Origin: an uncultured Luminiphilus sp.
GTDB taxonomy: Bacteria > Pseudomonadota > Gammaproteobacteria > Pseudomonadales > Halieaceae
Direction of reading: 5' to 3'
DNA: 59,917 bases
Assembly (NCBI GenBank): GCA_938084055.1
Contig: CALKDK010000059.1
Span: forward strand, 1 to 59,917
The notes beneath the pieces were generated by a model that saw only the letters and a program-made list of their open reading frames with translations, made no database searches and was not told the DNA's origin. This document shows, in pieces, positions 19,691 through 26,539 of this stretch (within the stretch, counting starts at the first letter, position 1; each line of letters starts with the position of its first letter). Both the position numbers and the translations under genes were made by a program.

Positions 19691-20144
19691 ATCTGTTTTG
19701 TCCGTCCTGTTGGTTTCTTTTCTGGCGGCTTGTGAGGGGGCGCCCGACTGCACATTTTCTCCCGAGGGCGATAAAGCATACACGGCGGGGTGTCTGGTCA
19801 TGCACCGGGGAGAATTGCTGCTTGTTGAGGCCATGGGTAAAAAGTGGGGCCCACCCGGTGGTACTGTGAGACCCGGGGAGTCAGCCCAGTGTGGGGCAGA
19901 GCGAGAGACCTGGGAGGAAACCAATGTTGCGGTCTCCGTTGATGAATTGGCACTGGCTTTTGACAATGGCTTTCACCTTTACTGGTGCAGTCCTGTTGGA
20001 ATCCCGGCTCCCGAGGTCCGTGCACCGTTGGAGATCATGAACGTTGCCTTTTTTCCACCCAATGAATTTAACGAACTGAATTGGCGTTATCCCGATCAAG
20101 GCGCCGTGTTTTATAATTTGGTCACTAAAAAGATGAGGCGCTAA
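19665..20144 (+). CDS. Predicted lipoprotein with a Nudix hydrolase domain
   Basis: Nudix enzymes cleave nucleoside diphosphates linked to another group; the substrate here is unknown. The 159-residue protein begins with a short positively charged segment, a hydrophobic stretch and the lipobox LAAC (Cys23), so it is predicted to be lipid-anchored outside the cytoplasm. The Nudix box spans about residues 66-88: GTVRPGE, then RETWEETNV, retaining the REx2EE core, though the usual Gly near the end is Asn. The ATG lies inside dnaE but has a perfect GGAGGTGA Shine-Dalgarno just upstream. A cytoplasmic location cannot be excluded if the signal is not used. Confidence 0.82.
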   Translation: MWKLSTSGRSVLSVLLVSFLAACEGAPDCTFSPEGDKAYTAGCLVMHRGELLLVEAMGKKWGPPGGTVRPGESAQCGAERETWEETNVAVSVDELALAFDNGFHLYWCSPVGIPAPEVRAPLEIMNVAFFPPNEFNELNWRYPDQGAVFYNLVTKKMRR

Positions 20145-20147
20145 TTG

Positions 20148-20435
20148 ATGTCAAATGATGCGATCGAGGCAGCGGTGTTTCGTCGTCTGGTTGCCCATCT
20201 CGACGGCAGGAAGGATGTCCAGAATATTGACCTGATGGTGCTCGCGGGATTCTGTAGAAACTGCCTTTCCAAGTGGTATGTGGCGGAAGCAGAGAAGCGG
20301 GGTCAGGACGTAGAGCTTGAGGCTGCCCGCCAGCATATTTACGGTATGCCCTATGCCCAGTGGAAGGCCGAGTATCAGACTGAGGCGACACCGGAACAGC
20401 AGGCCGCTTTTATGGCGCAAAATCAGTCAGGCTAG
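20148..20435 (+). CDS. DUF1244 family protein
   Basis: A 95-residue protein of a conserved proteobacterial family with no established function. The diagnostic segments are DVQNIDLMVLAGFCRNCLSK (about residues 24-43) and IYGMPYAQWKAEYQTEA near the C-terminus. The paired cysteines in FCRNC could bind a metal, which is inference. The ATG at 20148 follows the Nudix gene stop by three bases and a GAGGCG box, so the two are probably co-transcribed. Its last nine bases overlap the convergent isochorismatase-like gene. Confidence 0.85.
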   Translation: MSNDAIEAAVFRRLVAHLDGRKDVQNIDLMVLAGFCRNCLSKWYVAEAEKRGQDVELEAARQHIYGMPYAQWKAEYQTEATPEQQAAFMAQNQSG

Positions 20436-21026
20436 CATTCCGATAGCCGTCTCCAATTCGACCACGTCGGCGTACTTGGCGTTGAGGTCGTAGAGATTAG
20501 CCTTATGTGCACTGCCGTTCCTGTCACCCACCGCCTGTCTGGGCACCACCACTCGATATCCATACTGCAACCCATCCACCGCGGTGGCACGCACGCAGCC
20601 GCTTGTCGTGAGTCCGGTTACGACCAGTGAATCCACTTCAAGCTGCTGGAGCTGCGTATCGAGTGATGTTCCGTGGAAAGAGCTTGCATGTAGTTTCTCC
20701 ACGATATAATCGCTGTCCATAATAGGTAAGCGCGGATCAAACGTTACCCAGGGTGACTCGGGCGTCAGCAACTCCAGCGCAGGTAGCCGATTTCGAAAAA
20801 CCCGGGCATGGTCACGGTGCCGAAATATGACGGTGGTAAGGAATACCGGTAACTTACGAGAGTGAAATTCATCCATGAGGCGAACATTGGCCTCGACCAC
20901 ATCGGTCGCCTCAGTGCCCAGGGGACAGTCAGGGTCAGTAAAGCCCTTGACGATGTCGACGACCACCAGCGCGGGTTTGGCTCCCAGTCCCAGCGCCCGA
21001 CGTTCAAGGCTTCTTTCGTTATCCAA
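20427..21026 (-). CDS. Isochorismatase-fold amidohydrolase (N-carbamoylsarcosine amidase-like)
   Basis: Cysteine hydrolase of the isochorismatase superfamily, acting on amide or carbamoyl C-N bonds. The catalytic triad can be placed: Asp in VVVDIVKGFTD, Lys in IVEKLHASSF and Cys in GLTTSGCVRATAVDGLQYG. The TTSGCVRA form of the Cys loop is that of N-carbamoylsarcosine amidase and maleamate amidase rather than of true isochorismatases. Two starts are possible: GTG at 21032, or TTG at 21026 with an AAGGA box 7 bp upstream; I use the latter (199 residues). It marks the left edge of the catabolic region; a closely related protein is encoded at 32201. Confidence 0.85.
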   Translation of the reverse strand: MDNERSLERRALGLGAKPALVVVDIVKGFTDPDCPLGTEATDVVEANVRLMDEFHSRKLPVFLTTVIFRHRDHARVFRNRLPALELLTPESPWVTFDPRLPIMDSDYIVEKLHASSFHGTSLDTQLQQLEVDSLVVTGLTTSGCVRATAVDGLQYGYRVVVPRQAVGDRNGSAHKANLYDLNAKYADVVELETAIGMLA

Positions 21027-21032
21027 GATCAC

Positions 21033-21438
21033 ATCCTTTTGTGTGCGTGCGGGGGTGTTGGTTCAATCAAGGGCAACCGTACCATCCACTTGGTAGGAGC
21101 GGTATGGGTTTTACATTCTTGATACCGCCCTCGCATTAACTGTTTCAGGACAGGCCCGCCACTGTGCAGTTGAAGCGGCGCGGTCCCGTAGTTGCCAGAG
21201 CGCGTGCTGCCATTTGCAATGTAGTGATCTGTGGCTACCTTTCCTGACCAGCACGAGGGTCGTTTTCGATTTCCAATGTCAGGTAGTAGTGGCGTGGACT
21301 GTATGCCTATGTGACACTCAGAGTCTAAATTTTTGGCCCAAATGACCGCGCGGCCAGTATAGATGTTGCTCTGTTATCAGAGGCCCGGGCCTCAGTGGGT
21401 GGCGTCATGCAGAAGCAATTACGAGGAGAAAGTAGCAC
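21033..21438. other. Non-coding interval with a 14-bp perfect palindrome
   Basis: About 400 bases separate the divergent genes at 21026 and 21439. I see no convincing coding sequence. A perfect palindrome GAGGCCCGGGCCTC lies at 21380-21393, 45 bp before the lyase start, and a weak TATAGA -10-like box at 21358. Either could serve the HMG-CoA-lyase-like operon, but the support is thin. No copy of the AAATGTnCGnACATTT operator is present here. Confidence 0.35.
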
Positions 21439-22335
21439 ATGGTTGATCGCATCCTGATCAAGGAGGTGGCCCCACGGGATGGGTTGCAGGCCCAGTCCAG
21501 ACATTTGACCCTGGAGCAGCGTCAAAGGCTGATTGAGACGCTTGCGGTGACCGGGGTGCCGGAGTTGGAAATCGGCAGTTTCGTATCACCAAAAGCTGTG
21601 CCGCAAATGGCAGGCACTGATGTTTTGGCGGCGCAGTTGCCCGATGCTGATGTGGCCTATTCCGTGCTGGTCCCCAATATGAAGGGTTACGAACTCGCTC
21701 TCGCGGCCGGCATGCGCAGTCACGCAATAGCGATTTCTGCTACCGAGCAGATGAACCAGAACAATATCAGGAAGGGACTCGAAGATACTTTTCTGATGGC
21801 TGAAGATATTCTCGAGCGTGCCCGGGAGGATGGGGTGGATATCCATGTCTATCTGGCGGTGTCTTTTGAGTGTCCCTACGAGGGTCCAGTGGCACCCGAG
21901 ACGGTACTGGCCCAGGTTGAGCGCCTGATGCGCTGCTCGCCAGCTCGCTTGATGATTGCCGACACAATTGGCGCTGCCCATCCACAACAGGTGGCTAATC
22001 TGATGCGGGAATTGGTCGCGCGTTATGGTCCCGAGGACCTTGGCTGCCACTTCCATGATACGCGCGCGATGGCAATCGCAAATGTCTACGCGGCGATTGA
22101 GGCGGGCGTACGCCAGTTCGACAGTTCCGCTGGAGGCCTGGGTGGGTGCCCTTTCGCGCCCGGGGCCAAAGGTAATGTAGCCACTGAGGATGTGGTTCTG
22201 CTCTGTGAATCGATGGGCTTTGCAACCGGGGTCAACATGCCCCGGCTGCTCGAAGCCGTTGCATTGCTCAGTGACTACATCGGTACCCCGCAGGGTGGAC
22301 GCAGCCACTACTGGCTGACGCGAGAGAGCGCCTGA
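21439..22335 (+). CDS. Hydroxymethylglutaryl-CoA lyase-type enzyme
   Basis: HMGL-like TIM-barrel lyase, expected to cleave 3-hydroxy-3-methylglutaryl-CoA or a similar hydroxyacyl-CoA into acetyl-CoA and a keto acid. Seen motifs are EVAPRDGLQAQ (catalytic Arg-Asp), SVLVPNMKGYE, the metal-binding CHFHDTRAMA and the Cys loop GGLGGCPFAPGAKGNVATED. Length is 298 residues, normal for bacterial MvaB. A GAGGAGA box precedes the ATG. It is followed after nine bases by a nitroreductase gene. No leucine or mevalonate pathway genes are nearby, so the natural substrate may belong to the adjacent catabolic region. Confidence 0.88.
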   Translation: MVDRILIKEVAPRDGLQAQSRHLTLEQRQRLIETLAVTGVPELEIGSFVSPKAVPQMAGTDVLAAQLPDADVAYSVLVPNMKGYELALAAGMRSHAIAISATEQMNQNNIRKGLEDTFLMAEDILERAREDGVDIHVYLAVSFECPYEGPVAPETVLAQVERLMRCSPARLMIADTIGAAHPQQVANLMRELVARYGPEDLGCHFHDTRAMAIANVYAAIEAGVRQFDSSAGGLGGCPFAPGAKGNVATEDVVLLCESMGFATGVNMPRLLEAVALLSDYIGTPQGGRSHYWLTRESA

Positions 22336-22344
22336 TTTTTTCTG

Positions 22345-23016
22345 ATGAGGGTCTCGGAGGCTATCGCAGGTCGACAGAGCGTACGCGCGTTTGATAACCA
22401 GCGTACGGTCTCCAGGGAGATCATCCTGAGCATTTTGGCGACCGCTGCCCGGGCCCCCTCCGGATCAAATATTCAACCCTGGCATGTCTATGTCGCTACC
22501 GGTGCGAGCAAGGAAAATATCACCCAGGCGTGTTCGGAGCGCTATTTATCAGGTGATGAGGGGGATGCGGAGTATCACTATTACCCCAGGAATTGGCGTG
22601 AGCCCTATATTGGGCGTCGACGCCAGACGGGCTTTGGACTTTACGGTCTGTTGGGTATCGAAAAAAATGACCTGGAGGCTGTACGGGGCTACCGGGTACA
22701 GAACTATCAGTTTTTTGGCGCCCCAGTCGGTTTATTTTTTACCATCGATCGCGACATGGAACTGGGTAGTTGGATGGACTACGGAATGTTCCTGCAGAGT
22801 GTCATGCTCTCAGCACGAGAGCAGGGTCTGGAAACCTGCGCCCAGCAGGCGTTCTGCCCCTACCAGGATTCGATCATGCCGCTACTGGGAGCGCCCGAGC
22901 AGCAAATGCTGGTGTGCGGCATGTCCCTGGGTTATGCCCTGGAGGGCGCGCTCATCAACAGTTACCGCACACAGCGTTTGGACGCGCAGGATTTTACCCA
23001 GTTCATAGGAGAGTGA
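22345..23016 (+). CDS. Nitroreductase family flavoprotein
   Basis: FMN-dependent NAD(P)H oxidoreductase of the nitroreductase fold. The 223-residue protein has the N-terminal RQSVRAFDNQ (FMN phosphate contact), ARAPSGSNIQPWHVYV and a C-terminal GMSLGYA. The physiological substrate cannot be read from the sequence. In the same operon as the HMG-CoA-lyase-like gene. Because two reduced-flavin-dependent enzymes are encoded nearby (27988 and 39313) without a recognisable flavin reductase, a reductase role is possible but unproven. It resembles nitrobenzoate/NfnB-type members more than RutE. Confidence 0.85.
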   Translation: MRVSEAIAGRQSVRAFDNQRTVSREIILSILATAARAPSGSNIQPWHVYVATGASKENITQACSERYLSGDEGDAEYHYYPRNWREPYIGRRRQTGFGLYGLLGIEKNDLEAVRGYRVQNYQFFGAPVGLFFTIDRDMELGSWMDYGMFLQSVMLSAREQGLETCAQQAFCPYQDSIMPLLGAPEQQMLVCGMSLGYALEGALINSYRTQRLDAQDFTQFIGE

Positions 23017-23019
23017 GCT

Positions 23020-24168
23020 TCACCCGGCCCTGGCGACCATTTGTTTGGCGATAATCATCCTCTGGATCTCATTGGTGCCCTCGCCGATGCAGAGCAGAGG
23101 CGCATCCCTGTAAAAACGCTCAATTTCGTATTCAGGGGAATAGCTGTAACCACCGAAAACGCGCATGGCATCGAGACTGTTTTTTACCGCCGCCTCAGAA
23201 GCAAAAAACTTTGCCTGACCAGCTTCCAGGTCGCAGCGTTCAGATCGGTCAAATTTGCTGGCCGCCTGCTCAACCAAAAGTGCAGCGGCGGCGGCGCGGG
23301 TGGACATTTCGGCGAGCTTCAGTTGAATCGCCTGATGCTCAGCTATGGCCTTGCCGAAGGTTTTTCTTTCCATGGCATAGGCCAGCGCCATATCGGTCGC
23401 GCCCTTGGCCATGCCGGCGCCTCGCGCGGCAATGTTAATACGCCCAAGCTCCAGACCACCGGCGACCTGCTGGAAGCCACGACCCTCTTCGCCACCGATC
23501 AGGTTATCAACGGGTACCCTGAAATCCTCAAAGATCAACTCGGCGCTGTCGATCGCCCGATACCCCAATTTTTTAATCTTTTTCCCTACCGTGAAGCCCT
23601 TGCCCTTTTCACAGAGAAACAGGGACATGCCGCGATGTCGAGGCTCAGCTGTTGGGTCGGTTTTGGTAAGAACCGCAAGGCAGTTGCCCTTGATGCCATT
23701 GGTGATCCAGGTTTTTGTGCCATTGAGAACGTAGTGCTCTCCATGGCGCTTTGCCTGTAGACGAATACCCTGTAGATCGGAACCGGCGTCGGGCTCGGTC
23801 AGGCCAATGCCGCCACGTAGCTCACCGCTGGCAAAGCGGGGCAGGAAATATTCTTTTTGCGCCTCGGTTCCCCCGCGTTCGACGCAGTTGGCCATGATGA
23901 GGTGGGAATTAAAGATGCCCGAGGGGGCCATCCAAACCTGGCAGATTCGCGAGACGATTTTGGCATAGGTTGTCGCACTCAGACCCAGGCCACCGTACTG
24001 CTCAGAAATGGTGGCTCCAAAGAGTCCCAGTTGCTTCATTTGCTCGACAAGCTCACTGGGGTACTCATCCGCCTGGTCAAACTCCTTTGCAATGGGGCGC
24101 AGTTCCTGCTCGACCCACTTATCGATGGTCGCCAAAATTTGCTGTTCGGTGTCGTGGTCTGTTGCCAT
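23020..24168 (-). CDS. Acyl-CoA dehydrogenase
   Basis: FAD enzyme that introduces an alpha,beta double bond into an acyl-CoA. The 382-residue protein has the normal family length and motifs: GLTEPDAGSDLQGI and TKTWITNG in the middle domain, GYRAIDSAELIFEDFRVP, ERKTFGKAIAEHQAIQ, VFGGYSYSPEYEIERFYRD and the C-terminal IGEGTNEIQRMIIAKQ with the expected catalytic Glu. It follows the MaoC gene by 42 bp on the minus strand and presumably shares its promoter. Oxidation followed by MaoC hydration would be a two-step beta-oxidation-like module. Confidence 0.93.
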   Translation of the reverse strand: MATDHDTEQQILATIDKWVEQELRPIAKEFDQADEYPSELVEQMKQLGLFGATISEQYGGLGLSATTYAKIVSRICQVWMAPSGIFNSHLIMANCVERGGTEAQKEYFLPRFASGELRGGIGLTEPDAGSDLQGIRLQAKRHGEHYVLNGTKTWITNGIKGNCLAVLTKTDPTAEPRHRGMSLFLCEKGKGFTVGKKIKKLGYRAIDSAELIFEDFRVPVDNLIGGEEGRGFQQVAGGLELGRINIAARGAGMAKGATDMALAYAMERKTFGKAIAEHQAIQLKLAEMSTRAAAAALLVEQAASKFDRSERCDLEAGQAKFFASEAAVKNSLDAMRVFGGYSYSPEYEIERFYRDAPLLCIGEGTNEIQRMIIAKQMVARAG

Positions 24169-24210
24169 GGTTGCTTCCAGTCCTTAAGTCTATAACGAGC
24201 CGCTGCAGGC

Positions 24211-24693
24211 TCAGGGGCGTTTCGGAACGAGTATCTGTCGTTCAAAAACGCACACTTCAACGTCGTCTTGGTTGATGCCGCGCGTGAGTACGGTCACGAT
24301 ACCCGCGTCTGGTCGGGATTTTGATAATCGCTTGCCCAGTACCTCCGTGTTCGCATAGAGCGTGTCACCCGGGAACACGGGCTTCGTGAGCTTTATGTCT
24401 TTCCATCCCAAGTTGGCTACGGCTTTGGCGCTGACGTCAGAGACGCTCATGCCAACGATAATTGCCACGGTGAGCGGACTGGCGACCAGCGGCCTGCCGA
24501 ACTCGGTTTCGGCTGCATACTCCTCGTCAAAATGTAGGGGATGGGTATTCATGGTCAGCAGGGTGAACCAGGCGTTATCCTGCTGGGAAATAGTGCGCCC
24601 CGGCAAGTGGTGATAAATATCACCCTCACAGAAGTCTTCAAAATACCGTCCGGGCATCGCCGCATATTTTTCCATCACCGATTTTTTACTCAC
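24211..24693 (-). CDS. MaoC-family enoyl-CoA hydratase
   Basis: Single hot-dog-fold hydratase for an unsaturated acyl-CoA. The 160-residue protein contains the MaoC region TMNTHPLHFDEEYAAETEFG and the conserved RPLVASPL. The usual GDxNPxH hydratase motif is modified to MNTHPLH, as I recall for mesaconyl- or itaconyl-CoA-type hydratases. The GTG at 24693 has a GAGGAGG box 7-9 bp upstream and is preferred to GTG 24720. It is divergent from the GntR gene and shares the operator at 24775-24790. With the CitE-like lyase at 25599 and CoA transferases it fits a CoA-activation, hydration, cleavage sequence, which is inference. Confidence 0.86.
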   Translation of the reverse strand: MSKKSVMEKYAAMPGRYFEDFCEGDIYHHLPGRTISQQDNAWFTLLTMNTHPLHFDEEYAAETEFGRPLVASPLTVAIIVGMSVSDVSAKAVANLGWKDIKLTKPVFPGDTLYANTEVLGKRLSKSRPDAGIVTVLTRGINQDDVEVCVFERQILVPKRP

Positions 24694-24774
24694 CTCAACA
24701 GCCTCCTCAACGGGCAGCACGTTTTTTTTCCGTATCGTCCAAGCTTGTCACCACATTCGGAGAAAAACTCGGTA

Positions 24775-24790
24775 AAATGTTCGGACATTT
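24775..24790. promoter_or_regulatory. Predicted GntR operator, site 1 (MaoC/gntR divergent promoter)
   Basis: AAATGTTCGGACATTT, a near-perfect 16-bp palindrome. On the plus strand it is fused to a -10-like TAAAAT (24773-24778) pointing towards the regulator gene, so binding would occlude that promoter. It is the copy at the candidate regulator's own gene, consistent with autoregulation. Confidence 0.7.
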
Positions 24791-24813
24791 CCCCCAGAGT
24801 AACAAGATTCGGT

Positions 24814-25596
24814 ATGCCGCCCAATGCATCCACACCAAAAACACTGAAAGACCTTCCACTGTATCGGCAAATCTCTGACAGTTTGTTGGGTGGTATTCGC
24901 GAAGGATTGTTCCCGGTGGGGACTTTCCTGCCAGGCGAGCTCGATTTGATTGAGCGTTACAGCAGCAGCCGGCACACGGTTCGTGAAGCGCTGCGCGTGC
25001 TTGAAGACATGGGAATCGTAAAGCGTCAGCGCGGGCGGGGGACACTGGTCACCTCCACCGAGGCTCGCCCCGCCTTTGTCCAGTCTGTACGCGACCCGAA
25101 GGAGTTGTTCAGCTACCCTGAAAACAGCACTTTCCGGGTTCTTTCTGAGGGAAAAATTGGGGATGATGATCGGTGGCCTGCCAGAATTGGCCATGACGTT
25201 GACCGGGACTGGGCCCGCATTTCGGGTTTGAGAACCCTGGCGAACGGCAGTCCTTTCTGTTGGACAGATATCTTTGTGTTGCCGGCTTATGCCCCGATTG
25301 CGCAGCAATTGGGGCGGGCGGGTGTTCCCGTCTACGAACAGATTGCTGCAACCTATGATGAAACCGTGGCCAGTATCAGTCTCGAGATTTGTGCGGGCAG
25401 CCTGACGGGCGCTCGTGCGCTAGCACTCAAGGTGGATGAGGATACTCCCTCCCTCGTGCTGTACAGGCGGTATTGCGGTAACGGCGGTCGTCTCTTTGAG
25501 GTCTCGGTAACCGAACACCCCGCTGAAAGTTTCAGCTTTGCACTGGAGTTTAACCGCGGCTGGCAGTCCGCAGAGCATTGGTCCTGGAGCAAGTAG
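24814..25596 (+). CDS. GntR-family transcriptional regulator, HutC/UTRA type
   Basis: Likely ligand-responsive repressor of the catabolic genes. Residues about 12-75 form the GntR winged helix (LPLYRQISDSLLGGI, then HTVREALRVLEDMGIVKRQR and GRGTLV). The remainder resembles a UTRA effector domain (VYEQIAATYDETVASISLEI, LVLYRRYC). The start is the ATG at 24814; in-frame sequence further upstream would extend through the divergent promoter and is rejected. The protein is 260 residues. It is followed by the CitE-like gene two bases after its stop, so it is probably co-expressed with an enzyme of the pathway. Seven copies of one palindrome lie beside the genes around it. Its binding to them is inferred. 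Confidence 0.9.
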   Translation: MPPNASTPKTLKDLPLYRQISDSLLGGIREGLFPVGTFLPGELDLIERYSSSRHTVREALRVLEDMGIVKRQRGRGTLVTSTEARPAFVQSVRDPKELFSYPENSTFRVLSEGKIGDDDRWPARIGHDVDRDWARISGLRTLANGSPFCWTDIFVLPAYAPIAQQLGRAGVPVYEQIAATYDETVASISLEICAGSLTGARALALKVDEDTPSLVLYRRYCGNGGRLFEVSVTEHPAESFSFALEFNRGWQSAEHWSWSK

Positions 25597-25598
25597 TC

Positions 25599-26495
25599 AT
25601 GTCCCACCGAGAAATGGCTGTCACGCGCAGTTTTCTTTTCACTCCTGCCAATCACCCGCGCCGGGTCATTAAGGTTTTTCAGGTGGGCGCAGATGCTGTG
25701 ATTCTTGATCTGGAGGATGCTGTCGCGATCGCTGAGAAGGCGTCCGCGCGGGCTGATGTCGTTACAGCATTCTCCGGCTCGGAGCACAAGTGCCTGCACT
25801 ATGTGCGCATTAATGGTGTGGACACTGAATTTTGGCGGGATGACCTCAAGGCGACCGTAGGACCCTGGCTGGACGGGGTCGTGCTGCCCAAGGTGGAATC
25901 AAGCGCGGCTCTCCGCGAAGTAGAAGCGGTCCTGGCCTCCGCAGAGCGCGAGGTGGGTTTGGCGGTAGGTCAACTCGATCTTCTGCCCATTATTGAGACG
26001 GCTAAGGGCGTTGAGGCTGCTGCCGAGATCGCCACAGCCGGATCGAGAATTCGTCGCTTTGCATTTGGGGGTGGCGATTACACCCTTGATCTTGACTACG
26101 AATGGACGGCGGATGAGGACGTGCTCGCCTATGCACGGGCACGGCTTTCTCACGCCTCGCGCCTGGGTAATTTGCAACCCCCTGTGGACACGGTGGTCCT
26201 GCAGATAAACGATGATGAGCGTTTTACAGACTCGGCACGCCGAGGGCGAAAATTTGGCTTCGGCGGCAAGCTGTGTATTCACCCCAACCAGGTGCCTCTG
26301 ACCCACAGCGTCTTTTCGCCATCTGCGGCAGAGATCGACCATGCCAGAGCGGTTGTCGCCGCCTTTGAAGCGGCCGAAGCCAGTGGCTCTGCGTCCATCC
26401 AGCTGGACGGCTACTTTATTGATTATCCGATTGTCTATAAAAGCCAACGTATTTTGGCATTGGCGTCGCTGTTGGAGCAGCAAGAGCTTTCGTGA
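25599..26495 (+). CDS. CitE-like lyase (HpcH/HpaI superfamily, malyl/citramalyl-CoA lyase type)
   Basis: Mg-dependent TIM-barrel lyase that breaks or makes a C-C bond in a hydroxyacyl-CoA. The 298-residue protein has RSFLFTPANHPRRV (substrate-binding Arg), GADAVILDLEDAVA with the metal-binding acidic residues, VVLPKVESSAAL and FGGKLCIHPNQV, the CitE/CLYBL signature. Citramalyl-CoA or malyl-CoA are the likely classes of substrate, giving pyruvate or glyoxylate plus acetyl-CoA; which one cannot be read here. The start at 25599 is preferred over GTG 25578, which overlaps the regulator gene. An internal ATG at 25614 is also possible. Confidence 0.88.
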   Translation: MSHREMAVTRSFLFTPANHPRRVIKVFQVGADAVILDLEDAVAIAEKASARADVVTAFSGSEHKCLHYVRINGVDTEFWRDDLKATVGPWLDGVVLPKVESSAALREVEAVLASAEREVGLAVGQLDLLPIIETAKGVEAAAEIATAGSRIRRFAFGGGDYTLDLDYEWTADEDVLAYARARLSHASRLGNLQPPVDTVVLQINDDERFTDSARRGRKFGFGGKLCIHPNQVPLTHSVFSPSAAEIDHARAVVAAFEAAEASGSASIQLDGYFIDYPIVYKSQRILALASLLEQQELS

Positions 26496-26510
26496 GGGCC
26501 CAGCCTTCCC

Positions 26511-26528
26511 TATAATGTCCGGACATTT
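26511..26528. promoter_or_regulatory. Promoter -10 and operator, site 2 (prpD-like operon)
   Basis: A consensus TATAAT (26511-26516) overlaps AATGTCCGGACATT (26514-26527), a perfect 14-bp palindrome matching the shared operator. It lies 12 bp before the GTG start of the MmgE/PrpD gene. A repressor bound here would cover the -10 element. Confidence 0.75.
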
Positions 26529-26539
26529 AGGGAGGCGCT

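Noticed and set aside
24541-24813. Longer N-terminus for the GntR regulator
   Set aside because: The extra residues would run through the divergent MaoC gene and the operator, and the winged helix begins only after 24814.
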